Assembly: GCA_001800135.1 (NCBI GenBank)
Contig: MGUU01000021.1
Span: 1 to 42,227, forward strand
Reading direction: 5' to 3'
Length of the DNA: 42,227 nucleotides
DNA from: Elusimicrobia bacterium RIFCSPLOWO2_02_FULL_39_32
GTDB taxonomy: Bacteria; Elusimicrobiota; Elusimicrobia; 2-02-FULL-39-32
Made by a program: the position numbers and the translations under genes. This document shows positions 12,201-17,437 of the stretch, piece by piece (positions within the stretch are counted from its first letter, which is position 1; each line of letters starts with the position of its first letter). The notes beneath the pieces are model-generated. The model was not told the origin of the DNA and ran no database searches. It was given only the letters and a program-made list of their open reading frames with translations.

Positions 12201-15200
12201 AAGCAGTTGTAAAGTAAGGCGCTTCTCTGAACCATCAATCATCTTTATTTTAACGCCAGTTTTGAGGCCTTCCAAAATACCACCTTCTTTAGATTCTTTT
12301 CTAATTAAATCCTCAATAGATAAAACTCCATCGGTGCCATATTTATCAATAAGAGATTCTGCTTTTAAGGCCATATCTACTTCATCAATTACATTCCTTT
12401 TAAAAAGAAAAGACCACGCTGAATCGGCTAAATTCTTATTCTTTTTGTATTTTCTTTCAAAATAGATCTTATGAACATATCGTCTTAAAGAATTAGAAAA
12501 TATCTTAAACTCTTTTAGTATGTGATCGTGCAGGGTGTGCACGACATGGGGAGCGCATGCCCATGCATGCTCATTAATCCACTTATTATTATGCTTATAA
12601 AGTAATAAAATCTCCTTTAGCTCTCTTTGGGTTAATCTGTCTAAGTATCGGAGCACAAAAGGAGAATCCTCTACTTGTTTCCAACCCTTCTCAACTGCTA
12701 GTTTTCCTAACGATAAAATATAAGCCAGCCTTACTTCAGATTCTTTTTTCCCTCCGAAATCTCTTAATTCAAGATGGATGCGGCTCATTTCAAACTCTAG
12801 CTGCAAAGCTTCATCCTCTGCAGAACCCTTTTCTATAAATATAATGTAATCACTGAAATAGATATGATGAGTTCCTAGAATTCCTCTTCCTTTGAGGAAT
12901 GCCGCAATCTCATCCTTTGGATCGCTCAAATCATATGTGACGACAAAATATTCATCGCCATCATCATCCTTGCCTGCGCTTTTAATATTGAGGGAAGATT
13001 TGGCTAAAGAACTTAATTTGAAACTATCTCTCTCTAAAAAAAACGGCATTAAAGCAGGCATGATAACTTCACGATAAAGTGCAATTGAACCCACCGCTAG
13101 TGTTAAGAACCCAATAAATTCCATGATTAATTCGCCCGCAGCTCCCATTAAGAGAGGGGAAAGAAGAAAAAAAGTTAAGATCGGGGGAGGAAATTTTTTA
13201 AATATAAAGCGGAAATCTTGTAAAGAAACGATAAATTCTTCTAACCCGGGGATTTTGGAAAGTTTGGGATGCGCTTTTTCAAACGCGGCGCGATTCTTTT
13301 CAAACGTGCGGTGGTTCTCTTCGTGCTGATAAAAAATCCTCTGCATGCCTTTATGGATAAATTGCATCAGGCGGGGATTCACATGAATTTGACCGTCTTG
13401 GAATTGGCAGGGAGTGAGGAGTAAATTGAGATTTTTTTGAGAAGGCGGGAGGTTCCTAAATTCCGCAATCAGTTTGCTTTCATCCGGCTCGCCCTTGTTG
13501 AGCCCCGCGCGAACCGCCGCGATCAAAATCACAAGCGAATGGGTAAAATAGAATCCGCCGAACATAAAGAAAACTGCGATTTCGATCCACTGCCCATCAT
13601 GCGGCACAATATGAGCGAGTGACGCCGTGAGGAACCCTAATGATAATCCCGTTAATAACGAATTCCATGCTGATTTTGAGGAACGATCACTATTTGGCAG
13701 CGACAAGATATCTTGAGGCGCATTGGGACTTACATAAACTGTAGTGAGATACTTTGCATAGCTGCTTCCTTTAAACATTTCCAACAAACCAGGAACATGA
13801 AGTGCGCCTACTATAAAAATAACAGGAAGACCTGATTCTAAACCTTTTTTTGAAATTTCGATCATATTTTCAAAGAAAAATTTATTTCTCCATAAAACCA
13901 TGACATCATCAAAAAAACGTTGATTATTAGAAAGCAATACCTTGTTTAATTCATCTTCATCAAGCTTTAAAAAAGGTGGTAAACTTCGGTTTAACTCAAC
14001 ACCAAAAATACGCGCATACTCTTTACACAATCCAGACCACGCTTCAACATCCCTCCAAATAGATGTCGAAATCAAATCATCTAAAGATAACTGTCGCAAA
14101 AGATAACTATTCAAAGTCAGATATAATTCCCAAACACTTCCATTTCGGGCGATAACGTCTTTCAGTTTTATCCAACATCTGCCTCCTAAAGTTTTGGAAT
14201 GATGCCCAAGGTGGGATATAAAATTGACCTGAATGTCTTTTATTTCCTCAATAACTTTCTCAAAATCCTCTGACAACTTGCCTTCGGCAATCAAATGCAA
14301 ACGTTCGATATTTAAAATAAGAAATAATAGAATTGCAAAAAGATGCACAGGCGCATATTCTATGCCAAAGATAAATCCATCTTGATAATCCTTGGGCAAT
14401 CCTTCAAGACCTAAAACGATTTTTTTCCCTTTAGCAAGAGGCAAAAGCTGATCCTTGAGACTTCGATCTTTTAAGTGATTTTCTGCAACGAGATAGATTC
14501 CGGAAAACTCTGAATGGGCACTCCCTGGCTCAATCTGATTGCTGACTCCTTCAACTTCATTGCGAATTGAATCGCCCATTTGGTCAGATATTGAAACTTC
14601 GGAATCATCGCCATTTAAAGCTGCAATGATGGTTATTGGTGCGTTGACCGCATGTTTTAGCTGCCGAGACGCGCGAATCTGCACCTTTTGAACATTTGCA
14701 AAAATTTTTCTAGAAGCCTTTTGGCTTTTCTGCTGGAGAGGTTTGCCGAGCGCCGCGGCGCGGGCGAGAACGGAAGGTTTTTCTTTTTTGCTTGCAAATG
14801 GGATAACTTTTCCATTACTACCCATAGGGACTGTTTCTCCATATTCAAATCCATCCCCTAAACCAGTATTCTCTAAATCTGATCCTAATCCTTTTAGTTC
14901 TTCTGTTTTAGAAGTTGCAAAACGTATTCCATCTACCACACCTGTAAAAAGATCCCCAGTTTCTTCTTCGTCCTTTAATAAAGCTCTCATGCCCCCTTTG
15001 CCATTGGCAGCATCCAATACTACCACTCCATTTAAAATTCCAAGAACAGTTTTTCCTTTTAACGATTCTGTATTAGCTAAAGCTAGCGGAGGAGCCAATG
15101 TAACTTTTTCCGGCAAGAACATCTTTTCTAAAGGTAATAAATCTCTCTTAAAGGCATTCAGCGGATGGTAGTCTTTTTGAATATCGCTCGCATTCATCTG

Positions 15201-17225
15201 CGGACGAATCGTAATAAAAGAGATTCCTTTTTTCTCTAATAGCTCCTCTACTCCCTTGCTGTGGTATCCCCCAGCTACTAGAATAGAAATGGCGCTGCCT
15301 AAATTATCTCTAGCGCTCTCCTCATTCCCTGCTTTTTCCATCCGTGCAATTAACTTATTAACAAAAATTTGATTTCTCTCATGCGATAGTTTATTGAAAC
15401 GAGAAACATTCTTTAATATCTCTGAAATTGAATGGTCTAATGGCTGGATTGTTTCTTCTAAGGCGATTTTTGCATCTAATTTTTTTGACTGGACTGTTTG
15501 TTCTATATTTACACTTGAATCTAATCCTTTTAACCGTTCTCTGATCTTTATAATTTCATTTTCTCTTTTATCGTACTCCTCCCACTCTTCTGGACTCAGC
15601 TTAAAATCTACAGCTTTCTTCAACAACCTATAATCTTTATCAATTAATATTAACTCTTCAATATTCTCTCTAACTTCTTTAGTGCTTCTATTTTTTCTTC
15701 CCCCTACATTTCCTTTAGCTGCTCCATCTTCTCCATTCAACACATTCCCCGTATTTTTTTTCTCTCCCACATCCCCTTTAGTTCCTCTAGCTGCAACGCT
15801 TATCCATGCGCCTTCCTCTACTTTCTTCACTTCTACAAATAGTTTTTCCCTTTCAATCCCCTCAACCCCTGCCACATATTTCATATATTTTTCTAATTCT
15901 GGAGTGATCTTTAGTTTCGCTTTCTCGCATCTTCGTTTAATACCAGCGTAAAATTCTCCATACCCAATCTTGCCTAACCTATAGGCGATACTCTCCTTCA
16001 ACAGCTCTGTTAATTCTTGCTGATTCAATTTGTTTGAAAGGTGTTCTAATAATTTTTTCTGTTCCTCACTCACCTTCTTAAAATCAATTGACTTCTCTAA
16101 TCTGTAAGCGCTAAGATACCGATCAATATTTAATAATCCTGAACCTCTTAAATTCCAATTTCCTCTTTGGTTTAATCCTTGATGAATTTCTGTATCTGAG
16201 CTTCTAATCCCATTTAAATATTCCAGCCATTCTCCAAGTTTTATCTCCCCTTGCTCATACTTCTCCTTGTTTCTATCCAACTCTTTAAGCTCTGCGCTAT
16301 AATTCTTCTCCTTTAAATCGCCCAAAGTCCTACTAATTTCCAATACCCAATCTCTACCCTGTTTCTCATCCTTTAATGTATCCTTAAAACTCTTTACTTG
16401 CTCCAGATATTTCTCTTGCTCCTCCACTCCAAAGAACTCCACATTCCCAGGTATCTCATAGGTTTTAGGATCGTTTCCCGATGAAACAGCGGTTTTTGCT
16501 AATCCTGCCACTTCTACTCCTGTAATTAACCCCTTTTTCATTAAGTAGCCTGCCAACCCATTTAAAGTTTCTTTATTCGGATAATTCCTGTATTGATCCA
16601 GCCCGCGAATTCTTCCCTCAGCCCCTTCTACTCCAACTATTCTTGCTCCCAAAGTTGTTAACTCTTTTAACAGCAAAGCTATATTTTTCTGTACCCCATA
16701 AATGCCATGCGCGTCTTGGATCAAAAATACCAAGGGGCTGCTCTCACTCTTCAGTTTCCCTTCAACAACTTGCAAATGATTCCCTTTCTTTAAATAAACT
16801 CTTTCAATATTCCCATAAGATTCAATTTGAGATAAGAACTCTGAAGGAATGCCAATAAAATTTTTATTTTTTGAAGATTTAGGCTGGGTTTGAATTTTAG
16901 TTAGAACCTGTTGCAGAGCTTCAGGAGAAATTTGAGAATTAAATGAGCCAAGAAAGGATGCTGGCAAAGATAACCCTGAGAGAGAGGCTAACTCAAGATG
17001 GGATTGAGAATTTTTATACTGCTCAGTGGATGTTCCTCTAAGCCCACGAGCGCCCACAGTTTCTCTAGACCCTAATTCCTCTACAGCTTTTTTCCGTTCG
17101 TTCCAAAGATTAGCCTGGGCAAAGGGAGCGCTGACTGTTGTAAATAAAAAGCTGATTACAACTAACCCTGCGGTTATTTGTAACCAGTTCCTATTTCTTT
17201 TCTCTATCCAAAATTGAATTGTCAT
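285..17225 (-). CDS. Giant exported membrane protein with five Tiki/ChaN-like and two HEENH modules
   Basis: This single frame of 5,646 residues has no interruption. Residues 1-38 form a signal peptide (basic RNRNW, hydrophobic core, AQA-type end). Five modules carry the Tiki/ChaN/EreA/TraB signature. First and last histidines are H173/H655, H917/H1143, H3550/H3707, H4001/H4196 and H4495/H4688, and each module has a glutamate 23-27 residues after the first histidine. HEENH motifs lie at 1301-1305 and 3475-3479, each after a conserved membrane segment. Further membrane helices lie near 1350-1400, 1740-1900, 2715-2850, 3880-3980, 4390-4470, 4890-4965 and 5235-5285. A RelE-like stretch lies near 1932-2025 and a pilin-like one near 5229. 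Long helical regions fill the rest. The start ATG has no clear ribosome binding site but is followed at once by the signal peptide. Giant genes are known in Omnitrophota; the cellular role here is unknown. An envelope-exposed hydrolase array is my inference. Confidence 0.9.
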   Translation of the reverse strand: MTIQFWIEKRNRNWLQITAGLVVISFLFTTVSAPFAQANLWNERKKAVEELGSRETVGARGLRGTSTEQYKNSQSHLELASLSGLSLPASFLGSFNSQISPEALQQVLTKIQTQPKSSKNKNFIGIPSEFLSQIESYGNIERVYLKKGNHLQVVEGKLKSESSPLVFLIQDAHGIYGVQKNIALLLKELTTLGARIVGVEGAEGRIRGLDQYRNYPNKETLNGLAGYLMKKGLITGVEVAGLAKTAVSSGNDPKTYEIPGNVEFFGVEEQEKYLEQVKSFKDTLKDEKQGRDWVLEISRTLGDLKEKNYSAELKELDRNKEKYEQGEIKLGEWLEYLNGIRSSDTEIHQGLNQRGNWNLRGSGLLNIDRYLSAYRLEKSIDFKKVSEEQKKLLEHLSNKLNQQELTELLKESIAYRLGKIGYGEFYAGIKRRCEKAKLKITPELEKYMKYVAGVEGIEREKLFVEVKKVEEGAWISVAARGTKGDVGEKKNTGNVLNGEDGAAKGNVGGRKNRSTKEVRENIEELILIDKDYRLLKKAVDFKLSPEEWEEYDKRENEIIKIRERLKGLDSSVNIEQTVQSKKLDAKIALEETIQPLDHSISEILKNVSRFNKLSHERNQIFVNKLIARMEKAGNEESARDNLGSAISILVAGGYHSKGVEELLEKKGISFITIRPQMNASDIQKDYHPLNAFKRDLLPLEKMFLPEKVTLAPPLALANTESLKGKTVLGILNGVVVLDAANGKGGMRALLKDEEETGDLFTGVVDGIRFATSKTEELKGLGSDLENTGLGDGFEYGETVPMGSNGKVIPFASKKEKPSVLARAAALGKPLQQKSQKASRKIFANVQKVQIRASRQLKHAVNAPITIIAALNGDDSEVSISDQMGDSIRNEVEGVSNQIEPGSAHSEFSGIYLVAENHLKDRSLKDQLLPLAKGKKIVLGLEGLPKDYQDGFIFGIEYAPVHLFAILLFLILNIERLHLIAEGKLSEDFEKVIEEIKDIQVNFISHLGHHSKTLGGRCWIKLKDVIARNGSVWELYLTLNSYLLRQLSLDDLISTSIWRDVEAWSGLCKEYARIFGVELNRSLPPFLKLDEDELNKVLLSNNQRFFDDVMVLWRNKFFFENMIEISKKGLESGLPVIFIVGALHVPGLLEMFKGSSYAKYLTTVYVSPNAPQDILSLPNSDRSSKSAWNSLLTGLSLGFLTASLAHIVPHDGQWIEIAVFFMFGGFYFTHSLVILIAAVRAGLNKGEPDESKLIAEFRNLPPSQKNLNLLLTPCQFQDGQIHVNPRLMQFIHKGMQRIFYQHEENHRTFEKNRAAFEKAHPKLSKIPGLEEFIVSLQDFRFIFKKFPPPILTFFLLSPLLMGAAGELIMEFIGFLTLAVGSIALYREVIMPALMPFFLERDSFKLSSLAKSSLNIKSAGKDDDGDEYFVVTYDLSDPKDEIAAFLKGRGILGTHHIYFSDYIIFIEKGSAEDEALQLEFEMSRIHLELRDFGGKKESEVRLAYILSLGKLAVEKGWKQVEDSPFVLRYLDRLTQRELKEILLLYKHNNKWINEHAWACAPHVVHTLHDHILKEFKIFSNSLRRYVHKIYFERKYKKNKNLADSAWSFLFKRNVIDEVDMALKAESLIDKYGTDGVLSIEDLIRKESKEGGILEGLKTGVKIKMIDGSEKRLTLQLLSAILNEHLAASLSLRSRTLNKTPTAQDESDSDSSQQNLKDSDRMVLFKLPEGTPKWLVDVYEIGIAPPWESLGLALLKGALSLFVTSAILLIVYNFGLGETYFSFASFETPQNIPLWTFAFVVVDSIVGVFITSLFKEQHTKIGKDVRAGPWIAHGLAWIFSSGASFVLAFGLFPNSLEDFRNIIGSHIGMGTTSDFLTIMLIGIIVYGIVHTLYHIFWNWTHESKNRMSFVSATIDEVEVKKDGTKSRGSKIPAVNHPQWHGYKIIFSKEFYEDISRYPNLQANIANAMLPNLSRRLAQPKILMTGLAQGKDLLRVFRIKNGDRRLYFSFDPEKKIVRLLAFKIKAEMADGKGNTRLDALRHIGEINADHNELIRNRQQVNELKDLLFSSTPQEITPQRLDGLLEFIEDDEHYLERVEGSLLIPLQKSRSAAEMANLIQSLESMEDESPLSVLELIMELEQIAFKENKTLNDFVEHSQYPAETKQKMSRFVEGFTIDWARVTSHVREIAEDEFKNDQPDNEHLSYLYSYFKLVGAEPVSNGIQRQLEQWIISVDPVYSINSLMGILQNKYKIGRDHAAKESKAIVQLVVSKENGERATALAEHLREKFHVKNGDALEHAKEIVFQMDWTRGMVPALERIMKVLGLDFASAVEYLERILNQITLNKLVEVQSRYFVDKKGMTPQQARDHALSILSQDSSGNADVQLPPAMAVLANKILGVFGSQLNFSFADVFWIVLETESVLPKAMEGNADGAVLDLALVLNSKFSEKLNAESVIELATFSVTRAVLVKGCGDFIGDIQRKLNLNSQHAFKKAFEQINQKLKISELEPSQNEEYPTSDEIVGLAGLLIRLFKIKSQDAETIAKNLISTYHKKNLDEKDIVSLIGQSLGRHSGRHRSLQKDEFSQILDQITLTDSLFRMFIYLRNRNREEITNSFARFSLIAEILQTLYDYSFEGKEEMIEPTTPAVAERSAPEAPLVEKNEIAAEPEPSLATEEAMGETEERGREIQNLERASLHALENGDIRRSLMSVMNGSVWYEKYFAPFSNSLIYGGIIVIFSIAVTVGILSLMGIPMEQTKALIIGTPVFLGALYFYDKGLDTFLTLRYRKMGKQIRVNPGLKILTTFLTRIIYSIALTMAGLAYFFSASPYHLLTLLSYYSAAYILIQLLYRLSHNLTISPPITIAIFEPKDYQVLSKENKTIREISALLQKNGSYTIGDQIFSIEEVERLRTRTATTWLIKGRKFKAMVMDGSGDVNKGRTQAAELVFNLIQRMHDGESLMLLLIGLQTCNDLEFALEFLRAPEIDTVEISTARNFLKKLEELEKDSSLSTAVQLSLVYQMYLGKLLGFELYSAVRRLENIAYRKILGDHFEAARMLIPRGTSKQDENNFRRVLIELHSSLSRLVQFADHRQQVQQYAQTYDLEDLRETLTQGLDIPVMLAIREFREEIQLMAAKLHVDMAALIQLSNEYYKSSLWKYADEFRTNPNPAMHLLLILVSLEKDFPLESSDPAIYLRETEQLKEKLIQKRMLSASQLMDEAQKIVADARKHFELSPEYQVPYSDKGGFLQMAVAGYKTGVVKGEKDSKWGRIFYVGADQIPFEDFARRNGLKIVSQGGSVYHLNDKKNEPVIIMDGPDFATVLGSKKIALQLAQAAALLAQEQNKADNKSFINSLAVGVVLGVVLAAAAHFGIQHMGNFPEILAFFLAGGFHFTQSLVILIAAIRAGLNKGPTDESKLIPEFRNLPQEQKSLLSQDHIHHLLFTIKKIYRDFFIPCEVRDGKIYLNSRLMQFIPKGMQKIFYQHEENHRLFEVNHKKFTKIPGLEEFIVSLQDLTVNFVQNSSVSDDRVTDESGSGLGIADTAHNPISLGRIDILQDRHGTRHKYLEILKAKIQVADVIFIEETGLFDEPYNDISQGKRTPQEFLDFIRKLGIPFFSDDSIATLMTAIHESGKEIRGEEPEMDEVISPSEMQAGYQAILDLVYQGDILKAVQWYEELIRLIGQEMFNRDNRFIKQVKLFAEANPEANVLIIRGIGHVLPFEILKSEFSNRTVTKEFLAPNRSVFIFDLDNLIRVEALLQMAGLISRRTFTRRQLISAIASHLLLRALDENDRENIDITTLNKIAMRVDSIEKLAGLSRIMQQHPIQTKSDYSRNTIIWLMESGYMTPEEFSRMNGKNINGSQEETLPPPSRNVQEVLQKENEQSMLGDERGQSDIGTAKFLGLAALSFLLMSAAGDASALLDFVTGPVLSLGAVVFLSVKLFGQILLVMKKEEAEEADHVKFKRNRYSMAAGVVLGLMLIFSNLAKANSTIPLDPDPVKKGRILWSFEVHIPEFSSQFINVLEELRRGHKRVYSFHETAPPNLNWVRYLNPALAAKIESSSNLDDPNLKNELDIFLRTVYWPQTSQINIVQGIRAKVPGIDLNLIVEQDPLLLYLAEHPEIVSINEHATVETAISQLKADRALENARQQLYDLRNKDAFFKEMQKHREETYKMHLVRDRTDAKLLNAIIKYNPFSGIGVRRGSYHRHIYKLVDAGDRSQDIFLPTISLPLDRGTELYRQNIERGLKNNSSLTRKDYLLEFPSESVKFLFKPTSGNVGFFDKIFGNLSESDLERLTNDIQKYSSLFYADINQKEPSAWMNRLGMFTLLWLKENGFISAQTFKQLEFASENSRAYVLSATISDFIQSLQQQRHSYLDVKPKTPVSLALSGLGLYALSFVLTGASGSNVDLSFWLSIGGSFLLAGLIGWGLIYLWNHKNSSVEREVEIDSYESKDRPSLFSRRLLIGGAIFMIGLAGTVGAAPFIVREIKQVIHPTHGQLIYSFEFHVLDTKDPFLQKVKEAAKNHDKVFIVLEQAPPNFMNLTSYLRQFPDAARILTNIDSLDDPEIQESLEKLLSGFKPISLDLLSKEWKAGKKDVPAHLVPLYDYVFQNPGKVHLVVEKSPLESFKAGLKSEIFNSQIRYALYLVSNEELAFDLMNNFYKQTALHIQSRDQALSPIVQQLMKDYPYDALFVRRGLAHEGIIEIVGKNPKFQIQNITSINPNQFRGIPMVPALEKYSKELLSGKSIPKTERKLLLSFIPYQALHANLAKLHGVRIETLRKISEIFERMTLGDLEKLTHDVQQAYKIMNARRSGYGYTRPGKELDLFILAWLKENKFLPLEIEEQLKPEIRALPISTLEDIINYLNRHGSNLDSISETSFTPASLQKVNIESVSAQVPQTSSLLNKFALGFFSVASLFTTGMAVPSGTSWTAPLASFVSPLLIGALGELQIGLSILLISLGSGSLLLPFLLRRMSKQSKSLHSIAHSIVYNNIKPLTEIVIRRYLGLDPNIDHRKLHDYLDKSDVRPIDRLRLKDSVYASEDDIESLIDVGLTEESLIEDFIEMMLEIFIAPGGIYYPNRDKLYAIQSTFVKKHINIAQATKDIVQKSSKEEIVYIMASEIANIHSEEDYLAVANLGDISAMMVYVERVAKSMGLKVVNRDRLQQFAARYIARVKGITKPVSWKGIKSLKHMEEALRKGKGQWLELVGLDSEFEKKVDIDRTEESNQSGEKENGILFSNEDGQAMSEYGLMVGGLAGVLVFVSKLVSGYPGMGEVILASLLLLGGVGLILYGTVKLAQRLQMDSSLFFLQPTEIFGLNLRLNSGQNNGKELKEMEKIEERFKRLRGYLNADETAKAEKEIKKIERLKRNYLSQAKAGLVTSQRNKKALNLLAMGLSLALVTNPSEAQSKAVEDQMRSIVRNEVSVNLPVEPILSSSIGEHSQDYWTGDVEVSDKIEMSQEEINEFEETAWKVAVLAKWASSKAEYKDISSLASIGEDLPGAIKTFDGTALFGNAVNREMVEGSILNELRRGGEEKIALTAAYGVSKGKMQRVVERLIEKELDKDLIQAAKDRMVYLSASKGKRVVVDRVVNELKSLGLGELGVQIVTDDPLRLEESMQFNIRVKIYKLMSATMVIEFKTLRDIAEEMKEFRLIHINA
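1371..1553 (-). other. Flp-pilin-like transmembrane segment (residues ~5225-5285)
   Basis: EDGQAMSEYGLMVGG followed by two hydrophobic stretches resembles the start of Flp/Fap-type pilins, which have a small residue, G-Q, then xxEYxL and a long hydrophobic helix. A lesser version, DERGQSDIG, precedes another membrane segment near residue 3880. It may be only a membrane anchor. Confidence 0.35.
3111..3893 (-). other. Signal-like segment plus Tiki/ChaN-like module 5 (residues ~4445-4705)
   Basis: SRRLLIGG, a hydrophobic core and VGAAP form an internal signal-like stretch. It precedes SFEFHVLD (H4495), VLEQAPPN (glutamate 27 residues later), LVVEKSP and VRRGLAHEG (H4688). It is a tandem duplicate of module 4, linker included. 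Confidence 0.6.
4581..5378 (-). other. Signal-like segment plus Tiki/ChaN-like module 4 (residues ~3950-4215)
   Basis: A signal-peptide-like stretch (KRNRYS, hydrophobic core, NLAKANS) leads into SFEVHIPE (H4001). SFHETAPPN follows with its glutamate 27 residues on, then LIVEQDP, and GVRRGSYHR (H4196). It is the nearest relative of module 5; the two share SFExH, ETAPP/EQAPP, NLDDP/SLDDP and VRRG. Confidence 0.6.
6066..6608 (-). other. Tiki/ChaN-like module 3 (residues ~3540-3720)
   Basis: The module contains LQDRHG (H3550), VIFIEETG with the glutamate 23 residues later, IPFFSDDS as the second acidic motif, and IRGIGHVLP (H3707). It is the shortest copy and closest in layout to stand-alone ChaN/Tiki proteins. 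Confidence 0.6.
6726..7193 (-). other. HEENH module, copy 2 (residues ~3345-3500)
   Basis: This copy is clearly homologous to the one near residue 1301. Shared blocks are the membrane segment GGFHFTQSLVILIAAIRAG, the RLMQFIPKGMQ block, YQHEENHR and KIPGLEEFIVSLQD. The glutamate pair lies 17-18 residues after the second histidine instead of 24-25 because of a seven-residue deletion. It sits directly before Tiki-like module 3. Confidence 0.55.
11151..11432 (-). other. RelE/ParE-like segment in the giant protein (residues ~1932-2025)
   Basis: The stretch IIFSKEFYEDISRYP, then KDLLRVFRIKNGDRRLYFSF and KKIVRLLAFK, follows the pattern of a RelE-fold toxin: N-terminal helices, a strand ending in R-x-R-I, RxxY/F, then a last strand. 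Catalytic residues cannot be assigned by eye. It may be a captured toxin fold or a chance resemblance. Confidence 0.3.
13191..13688 (-). other. HEENH module, copy 1 (residues ~1180-1345)
   Basis: A membrane-spanning start (FFMFGGFYFTHSLVILIAAV) is followed by RAGLNKGEPDESKL, NPRLMQFIHKGMQ and IFYQHEENHR. HEENH fits the HExxH zinc-binding motif. PGLEEF places two glutamates 24 and 25 residues after the second histidine, where gluzincins have their third ligand. A second copy lies more than 2,000 residues away. Peptidase activity is inferred from the motif only. Confidence 0.5.
13716..14513 (-). other. Tiki/ChaN-like module 2 (residues ~905-1170)
   Basis: The module contains VAENHL (H917), LGLEGL with the glutamate 24 residues later, FGIEYAP as the second acidic motif, and IVGALHVPG (H1143). 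ENH followed by E resembles the GExH start of ChaN. It is compact and lies directly before the first HEENH module. Confidence 0.6.
15156..16733 (-). other. Tiki/ChaN-like module 1 (residues ~165-690)
   Basis: The module opens with IQDAHG (H173), has GVEGAEG with the conserved glutamate at about 200 and FFGVEE as a second acidic site. It closes with AGGYHSKG (H655). In the Tiki/ChaN/EreA superfamily such His and Glu positions bind metal or form the active site. Module 1 is the longest copy: about 400 charged, helical residues separate the acidic sites from the final GxxH. Confidence 0.6.
17112..17225 (-). other. N-terminal signal peptide of the giant protein
   Basis: Residues 1-38 have a basic n-region (EKRNRNW), a hydrophobic stretch (LVVISFLFTTV) and a small-residue end (SAPFAQA before N). 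This is a typical Sec signal with cleavage likely after AQA. It places the N-terminal part of the giant protein outside the cytoplasmic membrane. Confidence 0.85.
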
Positions 17226-17270
17226 AATTAAATCATTAGAATTCTTTGCTTTATAATTAAACTATTGTAA

Positions 17271-17299
17271 AGTATATCAGGAGCCATAAAACTTGTCTT
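17271..17299 (-). promoter_or_regulatory. Possible promoter of the giant gene
   Basis: TATACT on the minus strand (17271-17276) is a good -10 and would give a leader of about 40 bases. The -35 region (around AAGACA) is poor, so activation from upstream would be needed if this promoter is real. Confidence 0.3.
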
Positions 17300-17303
17300 C
17301 AAC

Positions 17304-17325
17304 TTTTTGTAACATTTTTGTAACA
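17304..17325 (-). repeat. Perfect 11-bp tandem repeat upstream of the giant gene
   Basis: On the minus strand TGTTACAAAAA occurs twice in perfect tandem (17304-17314 and 17315-17325), about 80-100 bases upstream of the giant gene start. The 11-bp period is one helical turn. It resembles sites of PhoB/OmpR-family regulators, made of an 11-bp direct repeat with an A-rich half. It also lies about 110 bases upstream of the plus-strand permease gene. Confidence 0.45.
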
Positions 17326-17437
17326 TTTTTTTAGCCCAATTCAGGGGATTAGCGCACACTATTTCTAGGTTTTCTGGATGATTTCCTAAATTTTTATGAA
17401 AAAAATTTAAAAAGGTATTGGAGTCAATCCATATAGA

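Noticed and set aside
14743-15171. A 142-codon open frame on the plus strand
   Set aside because: It is antisense to the giant gene, and its low-complexity product (many Pro, Ser, Phe) has no family features; it mirrors the purine-rich coding strand.
285-17225. Giant gene as an assembly or frame artefact
   Set aside because: Nearly 17 kb without a stop, a proper signal peptide, conserved repeated motifs and divergent (not identical) copies argue against an artefact.
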